From: Microbacterium forte
GTDB taxonomy: Bacteria; Actinomycetota; Actinomycetes; Actinomycetales; Microbacteriaceae
Direction: 5' to 3'
Length of the DNA stretch: 64,000 bases
NCBI RefSeq assembly: GCF_031885415.1
Contig: NZ_CP116871.1
Span: 1,550,001-1,614,000, forward strand
Numbering within the stretch: the first letter of the stretch is position 1; every line of letters begins with the position of its first letter. Positions 57,439 to 64,000 of this stretch are shown here, piece after piece. A program made the translations under genes and the position numbers. Below the pieces are notes generated by a model. That model was not told the origin of the DNA. It searched no databases and saw only the letters and a program-made list of their open reading frames with translations.

Positions 57439-57478
57439 GACGCTGCGCTGAGCGGTCCGACGCTGCGCTGAGCGGTCC
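57439..57478. repeat. Tandem repeat, 20-bp unit, two copies
   Basis: Two perfect copies of a 20-base unit beginning GACGCTGCGC lie at 57439-57458 and 57459-57478, with the start of a third copy following. It lies between the TPR-like and SprT-like genes and shows no hairpin. Confidence 0.9.
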
Positions 57479-57516
57479 GACGCGGCGATGTCGGCGGTAT
57501 GGCTTAGCCTGATCGC

Positions 57517-58005
57517 ATGGCGGAACTTGACCGGGTGCGCGTCTGGGGCGAAGCACTGATCACGATGCACCTCGACGACAGCTGGTCGTTCGGTTTCGAC
57601 CACGCCAAGCGCCGGGCGGGGCAGTGCGACTACACGAAGAAACGCATCACCGTGTCGCGTTATCTGGCAGCCCGGTTCGAAGACGACGAGATCCATCAGG
57701 TGCTGCTGCACGAGGTGGCGCATGCGCTCGCCGGTCATGAGGCCGCGCACGGCGCGACCTGGAAGCGCGTGGCCCGCGACCTGGGTTATGTCGGCGGAAC
57801 GACCCATCACGGCGAGACCGCGGTCGAGCTCGCGCCGTGGGTGGGCAGATGCCCCGCAGGTCATGTCACGTACCGGCACCGGCGCCCGTCACGCGCCACG
57901 TCGTGCGCGCGGTGCTCGCGCTCGTACGACGCCCGTTATCTCTTCGACTGGACACGTCGCGAGATCTCGGCCGACACGAAGCTCGCCGCCCAGATGTCAC
58001 GCTGA
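57517..58005 (+). CDS. SprT-like zinc metallopeptidase
   Basis: A 162-residue SprT-like (SprT/WSS1 superfamily) protein. The zinc-binding HEVAHALAGH motif spans residues 65-74 (H65, E66, H69), preceded by the substrate-strand KKRITVSRYL. The C-terminal half has CPAGH and CARCSRSYDARYLF, a zinc ribbon-like ending with four potential ligands, as in other SprT family members. ATG 57517 is the first good start. The role of bacterial SprT proteins is unsettled; DNA-protein crosslink or general proteolysis is possible. Confidence 0.87.
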   Translation: MAELDRVRVWGEALITMHLDDSWSFGFDHAKRRAGQCDYTKKRITVSRYLAARFEDDEIHQVLLHEVAHALAGHEAAHGATWKRVARDLGYVGGTTHHGETAVELAPWVGRCPAGHVTYRHRRPSRATSCARCSRSYDARYLFDWTRREISADTKLAAQMSR

Positions 58006-58102
58006 CAGCGTCGACACGCTGCGAGGTCGGAATCACATCGGGCAGGACCGATGCGGGTGCGAGATCGACACCGCATCCCTCACATCGCGCAAGACCGCGC
58101 CG

Positions 58103-58624
58103 TCAACGCGGTTGAGCTCCCGTCTCGGGATCGGCCCCGGGCGCTGACTCTGCCTGTGGCCCGTCCTCGACCTGAACCTCGTGTTCGGCGATCTCGTCAT
58201 GCACGACTCCATCGACCGGATCCGCCTCGCCGGAGTGTTCGGGTGACGCACCGCTGTCGCTCGTGCGCCCGGCGCGCCGGCGGAGGAGCGCCGCCGCGGC
58301 GCGCCAGCCGAGGAGGAAGACTCCGAGCACGAGCGTCGCGACGATGATGAACGCGATCTGAGCGGTGTCTCCCGTTGCGACCCGCAGCAGGAGTCCCCCC
58401 GCGACCGTGACGAGCCAGACGACGGCACCCCATCCGAGCGACCACGGACGACGCGGCCGGGCCGGCAGCAGAGCCGCCACGACGTGCCCCACCAGCAGCG
58501 CGACGATGAAGGGCCAGGCGGTGATCAGGAACCCTCCGGGGCTCTCGCCGTGCGAGGCACGGCCGATCACGGCGAAGACGAGCACCAGGACGGCATCGAC
58601 GATGAATGCGGGGACGAACCTCAT
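58103..58624 (-). CDS. DUF3054 family membrane protein
   Basis: A 173-residue membrane protein with four helices in the first 125 residues. The family pattern is seen in VDAVLVLVFAVIGRASHGESPGGFLITAWPFIVALLVGHV. A charged tail of 50 residues (rich in E, G, P, D) follows. ATG 58624 is the start. DUF3054 proteins are found in many actinobacteria without known function. It is convergent with the SprT-like gene. Confidence 0.82.
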   Translation of the reverse strand: MRFVPAFIVDAVLVLVFAVIGRASHGESPGGFLITAWPFIVALLVGHVVAALLPARPRRPWSLGWGAVVWLVTVAGGLLLRVATGDTAQIAFIIVATLVLGVFLLGWRAAAALLRRRAGRTSDSGASPEHSGEADPVDGVVHDEIAEHEVQVEDGPQAESAPGADPETGAQPR

Positions 58625-58761
58625 GCCACGACCCTACGTCGCACGAGGCGAAACCCGTGCCGAGAGCGCGGCCTGTTGCCGACCGCACTGCGAAGCAACG
58701 CCGGCGAGCACACATTCGCGGGCTTCCGGCGATCTCGTCGTCGCGAGCCGGAACGAACCGG

Positions 58762-59418
58762 TCAGTCGAAGGCGACGAAGACCCCATCGCGCAGCACGGG
58801 CACGGCATCGATGGCATCGAGCTCGGCAGCGCTCGACGTCGTCGTCGGGACCGCGCCGGAAGCCCGCATCCGATCGGTCGCGGCGACCCCTTCTGCGAGT
58901 TCGCGTGCCGATCCGCTGGCGCTGACCATATGGCGCAGCGCCCTCTTCAACGCTCGGAACCCCTCGGCTGCGACGGCCGCGTCGGGCGCGGTGTGGTCGA
59001 TGCCCAGATCGGTCAGTGCAGCGATGATCGCGCCGGCACCCAGGTGGTCTTCGACTGCGAACCGCACTGCACCGTCGGCGTCGGCCTCGCCCGCCGCGAT
59101 CACGCTCACCGATGTGCGCGCTTGATTGCGATCCTGCAGCGTGGCGATCGCTCGCGCCACCGCCGAGGCGTTGCGGAGGCTTCCGATCAGCACCACGGCA
59201 TCACCGGCACGGGTGGCGACCGCGGCGCCATTACGAGACCACCCACGTGCGTCGTCGAGCGAGACCGTGGACCCGGCGGCGACGGCATCCGCCACCGTGG
59301 AGGAGAAGCGGAGCACGTCGACGACCACGACGACGTCGGCCGGAGCGAGGCGATCGAGCCCTTCGACGCCCCAGTCGAGGCGCACCTGATACGTGGACTG
59401 GTCGAACGGAGACGGCAT
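58762..59418 (-). CDS. 2-phosphosulfolactate phosphatase (ComB) family protein
   Basis: A 218-residue protein of the ComB family. The family's metal and phosphate-binding stretch VVVVDVLRFSSTVADAVAAG is near residue 29, and GSLRNASAVARAI is near residue 98. Family members hydrolyse 2-phosphosulfolactate in archaeal coenzyme M synthesis; actinobacteria do not make coenzyme M, so the true role here is probably different. ATG 59418 is the start. It is monocistronic. Confidence 0.86.
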   Translation of the reverse strand: MPSPFDQSTYQVRLDWGVEGLDRLAPADVVVVVDVLRFSSTVADAVAAGSTVSLDDARGWSRNGAAVATRAGDAVVLIGSLRNASAVARAIATLQDRNQARTSVSVIAAGEADADGAVRFAVEDHLGAGAIIAALTDLGIDHTAPDAAVAAEGFRALKRALRHMVSASGSARELAEGVAATDRMRASGAVPTTTSSAAELDAIDAVPVLRDGVFVAFD

Positions 59419-59500
59419 CCGTCCAGCCTAGAGCGACCGGATACGCCAGAACGCTCCGATGACCGATTCGGTCACAGAGCGTGCTGGCGCACGGCCGCCG

Positions 59501-60973
59501 TCAGTCTGCAGCGAGCGCGTCGACCGGCGCCACCCGCGTGGCGAGACGGGTCGGCGTCGCAGCAGCGACCAGGGTCAGCACAGCGGTCGCCGCGACGATG
59601 ATGACGACGGGCAGCCACGGCACGTGAGGTGCGACGAGCCCGGCGGGCTCGAAGTCGGGCAGGGTCGGCACCGATCCGAGCAGCGACTGCGCCGCGATCC
59701 ATCCGTAGGCGATGCCGAGGATCAACCCGGTCACCGTTGCGGCCACCGTGATGTGCGCGGCCTCCAGCAGAACCATGCGGCGCACCTGACCGTTGGACAG
59801 TCCGATCGAACGAAGGAGACCGAGTTCGCGGCGACGCTGCACCACGCCGATCGTCAGGAGATTGACCAGGCCGACCGCGGCGATCACCGCCGACACGGCG
59901 ACGAGCACCATCATCACCGACGCGAAGGCGTCGAACGGGGTGAAGAACTCGGCGGGCGTCTCGCCGTCGACCTGACCGATCAGCATCTGCTTGACCGATT
60001 CGAGAGCGACCGCGAACATCGTGACGAGCGTGACCCCCATCACCACGCCGATCGCCATGCGTGAGGAGCGCTCCGGATAGCGCAGGGCGTTCTCAGCCGC
60101 GAGCCGTGCGGTGGCACTCGAGCCGAACATCCGCCCCACCAGACGCAGCACGGGCGGCATGAACAGCACCGATCCGAGCGCGAGTCCTGTGAAGGACAGC
60201 AGTCCACCGAAGAAGGCGACGACCACTCCGAGGGGATGCGCGAGCCCCACGACGACCCCCGCCGCCAGCAGGACGCTGCCGGCGCCCAGCAGCACCCACG
60301 CACCGATGTGACGCCCGGGGCGGGACATCTCTTCGTGGCTGCGCTCGACCGCTCCGCCGATCGCCTGCAGCGGCGTGACGGCGAGCACGCGTCTGGATCC
60401 TGCCCAGGCCGCAGCCCAGGTGGTCAGGGCGACGCCGATCACGGGCAGGGCGATGAACGGCTGTGCGAGGGAGAACCCCGTCGGCACGTTCTCGATCAGT
60501 CCGGAGCCGATCTGCACCCCGACAGCTGCGATCGCGAGGCCCGAGAGCAGACCCAGTGCCGCGCCGATGACGCCGACCACGAAGCCCTGCCTGCCGACCT
60601 GCGCCCGCTGCGAGCGCGCAGTCGCGCCGATGAGTCGCATCAGCGCGATCTGACGAGTGCGCCCCGCGATGATCGTCGAGAAGGTGTTCGCCGTGACGAT
60701 CGCCGCGACGTACATCGCGACACCCGTGAGGAGCACCGAGAGCAGCCCGACCACGAACGCGAGCGTCTCGCTGTCGCCGATGAACGGGTCGGCCTGCAGC
60801 ACCGCTCCGAGATAGGCCGTGGTCTCGACCAGCACCACACCGAAGGCGGCCGAGAGCGTCGCGACCAGGATGCTGGCTCCCATGCCACGGTCGCGCAGCC
60901 ATGCCAGGCGCGGACCCGTCGCAGACGTCTGAGCGACGACTGTGCGGACCGGAGAGTCGATGACGGCGCTCAT
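59501..60973 (-). CDS. FtsX-like ABC transporter permease (MacB type)
   Basis: A 490-residue permease with about eight helices and two FtsX domains. The first FtsX unit is seen around VVGLLSVLLTGVAMYVAAIVTANTFSTIIAGRTRQIALMRLIGATARSQ, and the second around VMMVLVAVSAVIAAVGLVNLLTIGVVQRRRELGLLRSIGLSNGQVRRMV; each ends in the R-x-x-ALMR/GLLR cytoplasmic segment typical of this family. ATG 60973 overlaps the ATPase stop (ATGA). Together with the ATPase it likely exports or senses a lipid or antibiotic. The two-component system upstream is probably its regulator. Confidence 0.92.
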   Translation of the reverse strand: MSAVIDSPVRTVVAQTSATGPRLAWLRDRGMGASILVATLSAAFGVVLVETTAYLGAVLQADPFIGDSETLAFVVGLLSVLLTGVAMYVAAIVTANTFSTIIAGRTRQIALMRLIGATARSQRAQVGRQGFVVGVIGAALGLLSGLAIAAVGVQIGSGLIENVPTGFSLAQPFIALPVIGVALTTWAAAWAGSRRVLAVTPLQAIGGAVERSHEEMSRPGRHIGAWVLLGAGSVLLAAGVVVGLAHPLGVVVAFFGGLLSFTGLALGSVLFMPPVLRLVGRMFGSSATARLAAENALRYPERSSRMAIGVVMGVTLVTMFAVALESVKQMLIGQVDGETPAEFFTPFDAFASVMMVLVAVSAVIAAVGLVNLLTIGVVQRRRELGLLRSIGLSNGQVRRMVLLEAAHITVAATVTGLILGIAYGWIAAQSLLGSVPTLPDFEPAGLVAPHVPWLPVVIIVAATAVLTLVAAATPTRLATRVAPVDALAAD

Positions 60974-61731
60974 GCCGCGACCTCGGCGGCGAGCATGTAG
61001 GCCGAGATCTGCTCAGCGCTCTGACGCGGATGATCGGCGACGATCCGTCCGTCGCCGAGGAACAGCACGCGGTCGGCGTAGCTCGCCGCGATCGCGTCGT
61101 GCGTGACCATCGCGATCGACTGCCCGTGCTCGCGGCTCGCGGTCGCGAGCAGCTGCAGAACCTCGCGTCCGGTCTTCGAGTCGAGGTTGCCGGTCGGCTC
61201 ATCCGCGAAGACGAGGTCGGGCGCGGTGGCGAGAGCGCGGGCGATCGCGACCCGCTGCTGCTGACCGCCCGACAGCTGATGCGGTCGGTGCTGCAGCCGC
61301 GATCCGAGCCCGAGCGTCTCGATCAGACCATCGATGCGCGCCTTCTCGATCGCGCTCGGCCGGCGACCGTCGAGCTCGAACGGCAGCATGATGTTGCCGA
61401 GGGCGGTGAGCGTCGGCACGAGGTTGAACGCCTGGAAGATGAACCCCACTCGGCGCCGGCGAAGGATCGTCAGGTCGAGGTCTCCGAGCTCGGTGATCTC
61501 GGTGTCGCCGATCCAGCTCCTCCCCTGCGTCGGGGTATCGAGGCCGGCCATGATGTGCATGAGCGTGGACTTTCCCGAACCGGACGGACCCATGATCGCG
61601 GTGAACTGCCCGCGGCGGATGCCGACGCTGACGTCGTCGAGCGCGTGGACGGTGCCCTCGCCGGATCCGTAGGTCTTCGTGAGGTGCTGGACGCGGGCTG
61701 CGAGCCCGAGGTCGGTGGTCGTGATCTCCAT
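60970..61731 (-). CDS. ABC transporter ATPase (MacB/LolD type)
   Basis: A 253-residue ATPase. Walker A is GPSGSGKST near residue 45, the Q-loop follows at IFQAFNLVPTLTALGNIMLP, the signature is LSGGQQQRVAIARALA and Walker B LVFADEPTGNLDS. The FQAFNLVP and SGGQQQR sequences are typical of the LolD/MacB exporter branch. ATG 61731 is the start. It is the first of two overlapping genes, with the FtsX-like permease downstream, and lies 94 bases after the response regulator. Confidence 0.94.
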   Translation of the reverse strand: MEITTTDLGLAARVQHLTKTYGSGEGTVHALDDVSVGIRRGQFTAIMGPSGSGKSTLMHIMAGLDTPTQGRSWIGDTEITELGDLDLTILRRRRVGFIFQAFNLVPTLTALGNIMLPFELDGRRPSAIEKARIDGLIETLGLGSRLQHRPHQLSGGQQQRVAIARALATAPDLVFADEPTGNLDSKTGREVLQLLATASREHGQSIAMVTHDAIAASYADRVLFLGDGRIVADHPRQSAEQISAYMLAAEVAA

Positions 61732-61825
61732 GCCTTCGACGCTACGGACGGCGGGTGCCTCGCCGCGTCGCCCTGACGACGCATCCGTCTACATCGCAAG
61801 GATGATCCCGCGGGCGCTCGTCCGG

Positions 61826-62461
61826 TCAGGCGAGCCCGTGCTCGAAGGCGAAGACCACGAGCTGCACGCGGTCCCGCAGGGTGAGCTTCGTCAGGATGCG
61901 ACTGATATGGGTCTTCACGGTCGCCTCGCTGAGGTACTCGCGAGCGGCGATCTCAGAGTTCGACAGACCCCTGGCCGCGAGCGCGAAGATCTCCCGCTCG
62001 CGGTCGGTGAGCGCGGAGAACTGCGCGGGCACCGGCTTCGGCTCCTCGGCGAAGTGCTCGAACAGCTCACGGGTCGCGGACGCGGCGATGACGCTCGACC
62101 CCGAGTGCACGGTGCGGATCGCGGCGAGGAGGAACTCGGGGTCGGCGTCCTTGAGCAGGAATCCGCTCGCCCCCTGACGGATGGCGCGCGCGGCCGCCTC
62201 ATCGAGGTCGAAGGTGGTCAGCATGACGATGCGCGGCGGGTCGGGCTGAGCGAGGATCTCGGCGGTCGCGGCGAGACCGTCCATGACAGGCATCCTGATG
62301 TCCATCAGCACCACGTCGGGTCGAGTAGCGCGCACGAGAGCGACTCCCTCGCGGCCGTCTCCCGCCTCTCCGACGACGTCGAGGTCGGGCTGCGAGGCGA
62401 GCAGCATGCGGACTCCGGCGCGGAACAGCGCCTGATCATCGACGAGGACGACCTTGATCAT
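61826..62461 (-). CDS. Two-component response regulator (NarL/FixJ-LuxR type)
   Basis: A 211-residue transcription factor. The receiver domain has the acidic pair D8-D9 and the phosphoacceptor D54 (VVLMDIRMP), with Lys near residue 104 (GFLLKDADPE). The C-terminal LuxR helix-turn-helix runs from LTDREREIFALAARGLSNSEIA to VKTHISRILTKL. ATG 62461 overlaps the stop of the kinase gene. It probably regulates the ABC exporter that follows after 94 bases, and possibly itself; the target sites are not visible. Confidence 0.94.
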   Translation of the reverse strand: MIKVVLVDDQALFRAGVRMLLASQPDLDVVGEAGDGREGVALVRATRPDVVLMDIRMPVMDGLAATAEILAQPDPPRIVMLTTFDLDEAAARAIRQGASGFLLKDADPEFLLAAIRTVHSGSSVIAASATRELFEHFAEEPKPVPAQFSALTDREREIFALAARGLSNSEIAAREYLSEATVKTHISRILTKLTLRDRVQLVVFAFEHGLA

Positions 62462-63633
62462 GCGACTTCTCCGATCGGGAGCGAGGCGGCGACGACGAAC
62501 TGTGCGCCCTGACGCTCCGCCTGAAGGCTACCGCCGACGAGCTGAGCCCGTTCGCGCATGCCGATCACTCCGTGGCCGACGCCGATCTGCGGCTGCTCGC
62601 TGCCCACGATGTTGCGCACCTCGATGTCGACGCGATCAGGAAGCCAGGCGAGATGCACATCGACCGCCCCGTCGCCGTGTCGGATCGCATTGGTGAGCGC
62701 CTCTTGCAGGATCCGGTACACCGCGAGCTGGATCGCCCCCGGCGGCTCGCCGGGAGGCATCGGGTCGACCGTGATGCGAGGCTCGACGCCTGCCTGTCGC
62801 ACCTGCGCGAACAGCGCTTCGAGATCTGCGAGCGTCGGCTGCGGGCCGTCGCCCTGTCGGTGGCGCAGCTGGGTGAGCAGCAGACGCACATCACTCAGGG
62901 CGCTGCGAGCGGTCTGCGCGATCGTTCCCAGCGCCTCGGTGGCCATCTCGGGCTTCGCGACCGCCGCGTACCTTGCCCCGTCTGCCTGGGCGATCACCAC
63001 GGCAAGCGAGTGCGCGACGATGTCGTGCATGTCTCGGGCGATTCGCACTCGCTCCTGCTCCTCGGCCGCGAGCGACTCCGCCTCCAGCTGCGCGGACCGT
63101 GTGCGTCGGGCGCGGAGGATGACGCGCCACAGCAGGCCGCAGACCCACGCGAAGCCGAGAGCGAGCACCGAGACGACGAGGAGCAGCGTGCCGGTGGTCA
63201 GCTGATCCCAGCCGCTGGTTCCCGAGGTCACGCCGGTGACGACCACCAGGTAGACCGCTGACACGAAGGCGCCGAACAGCGCCGAGCCGAATCCCCACCA
63301 CAGCACGACCCGCGATCCCCACGCAGCCGTCGCATAGAGCACGAGGAGGATGGCGACGTCGATCGGCAGCGGCCCGAATCCGGAGAGCATCTGCACGATC
63401 GCCCCTGCCCAGGCCGCAGCGAGAGCGAGTCCGGGAGCGAGCCTGCCGATCGCGACGCCGCCGAACATCAGGATGCCCGCGATCACGATCGCCGCGACCG
63501 CAGCACCGTCGATTCCCTGGCCGATCGTCCCCGGACCGTAGAACACGACAGAGAAAGGAGTGAGGATGCTGAAGAGCAGCGTCGCCCCGACGATGTCGAG
63601 CACGAGCGCCGTACGGGAGAGCGGGCGGATCAC
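62458..63633 (-). CDS. Two-component sensor histidine kinase (DesK/LiaS-like, HisKA_3)
   Basis: A 391-residue membrane sensor kinase. About six to seven helices cover residues 8-170, with only short external loops, implying sensing within the membrane as in DesK- or LiaS-like kinases. The dimerisation/phosphoacceptor domain is the HisKA_3 type with H203 in RIARDMHDIVAHSLAVVIAQADGAR. The ATPase domain has the N box ALTNAIRHGDG and G-box GVGHGVIGMRERAQLVGG. ATG 63633 is the start. It is the first gene of a four-gene leftward set with the response regulator and ABC exporter. Confidence 0.94.
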   Translation of the reverse strand: MIRPLSRTALVLDIVGATLLFSILTPFSVVFYGPGTIGQGIDGAAVAAIVIAGILMFGGVAIGRLAPGLALAAAWAGAIVQMLSGFGPLPIDVAILLVLYATAAWGSRVVLWWGFGSALFGAFVSAVYLVVVTGVTSGTSGWDQLTTGTLLLVVSVLALGFAWVCGLLWRVILRARRTRSAQLEAESLAAEEQERVRIARDMHDIVAHSLAVVIAQADGARYAAVAKPEMATEALGTIAQTARSALSDVRLLLTQLRHRQGDGPQPTLADLEALFAQVRQAGVEPRITVDPMPPGEPPGAIQLAVYRILQEALTNAIRHGDGAVDVHLAWLPDRVDIEVRNIVGSEQPQIGVGHGVIGMRERAQLVGGSLQAERQGAQFVVAASLPIGEVA

Positions 63634-63713
63634 TCCCCCACGCTACGCGGCAGGGCGTCCGCCTCGCATCCGCCTGCAGATGTATCCGCTCGCAGATGCA
63701 TCCGCGGAGCGCG

Positions 63714-64000
63714 TCAGGCGCGGGCGATGATCTCGCCGTGCGGCACGAGGTACCACCCGTCGCCGTCGGCGGCCCAGCGCTTCCACGCGTCGCTGATCGC
63801 CTGCAGGTCGCTCGACGTCGCCATCCCGCTATCGACCAGCTGCCGCGCGAGCGCAGACTCGAGGATGCGGTCTGCCCACATTCCGCCCCACCAGGCTCGA
63901 TCCTCCGGGTTCGCGTACGTCCAGTTGGAGGTCGTCACCGTGATGTCGTCGAAGCCGGCCGCCCGCGCCCAGGCGAGGAGGCGACGCCCTGCATCGGGCT
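63714..64000 (-). CDS. SAM-dependent methyltransferase, C-terminal part (partial)
   Basis: The last about 95 residues of a leftward gene cut by the window edge. The readable part (GRRLLAWARAAGFDDITVTTSNWTYANPEDRAWWGG, then ESALARQLVDSGMATSSDL and DGWYLVPHGEIIARA) matches the C-terminus of actinobacterial class I methyltransferases (UbiE/Methyltransf_11 type), where the VTTSNWTY strand precedes the final helices. The SAM motif itself is outside the window. The frame continues open to base 64000, so the start is unknown. Confidence 0.7.
   Translation of the reverse strand, partial: PDAGRRLLAWARAAGFDDITVTTSNWTYANPEDRAWWGGMWADRILESALARQLVDSGMATSSDLQAISDAWKRWAADGDGWYLVPHGEIIARA

Overview
The window is a high-GC chromosomal segment of an actinobacterium. 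The actinobacterial-type rpoB-rpoC pair, the gene set (LytR-CpsA-Psr protein, MMPL exporter, DUF3054 protein, FBP zinc-finger protein, GlcNAc-type ABC operon with NagZ) and frequent GTG/TTG starts fit Microbacteriaceae, most likely Microbacterium or a close relative. This assignment is from family knowledge, not from a database comparison.

Layout. 1-5.3 kb: two divergent TetR/MFS drug-efflux units (the left one ends in an M20 amidohydrolase cut by the window edge) around operator palindromes. 5.3-11.1 kb: small acidic protein, GNAT acetyltransferase, tRNA-Met and tRNA-Thr, M23 peptidase, inositol monophosphatase, membrane protein, enoyl-CoA hydratase and an FBP zinc-finger protein. 11.2-14.0 kb: gluconate uptake unit (GntR regulator divergent from permease and gluconokinase). 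14.0-19.4 kb: lipoprotein, UPF0303 protein, an FHA cluster with an overlooked 53-residue membrane ORF, and a MarR/MMPL divergent pair sharing one operator-promoter.

19.4-32.2 kb is an accessory island. It begins just after the MMPL terminator and ends at the 3' end of a tRNA-Tyr gene. Its genes are mostly unrecognised and change strand often: two 65-residue ORFs divergent from a TPR protein; a possible Q-x-K nuclease-like protein; a coiled-coil membrane protein divergent from a 791-residue protein with a zinc ribbon and a PD-(D/E)xK-like motif; a 157-residue ORF; a KAP-family P-loop NTPase; a frameshifted gene relic; and a polytopic membrane protein. No integrase or transposase is visible. 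The content resembles a defence or conflict island, and this is the main candidate for undescribed biology.

32.3-42.4 kb: PfkB kinase, lipoprotein, rpoC, rpoB with a strong promoter, and another lipoprotein. rpoB carries Asn where most bacteria have the rifampicin-site His (E. coli 526). 42.4-48 kb: complete peptide ABC transporter (fused double ATPase, two permeases, lipoprotein binding protein). 48-54.6 kb: PfkB sugar kinase, RpiR regulator and a sugar ABC operon ending in a NagZ-type GH3 enzyme, consistent with amino-sugar or cell-wall recycling. 54.6-58 kb: LCP cell-wall ligase, spermidine-synthase-like protein, TPR protein and SprT-like metalloprotein. 58-64 kb: DUF3054 protein, 2-phosphosulfolactate phosphatase-like protein, and a histidine kinase/response regulator followed on the same strand by a MacB/FtsX-type ABC exporter; a methyltransferase is cut by the right edge.
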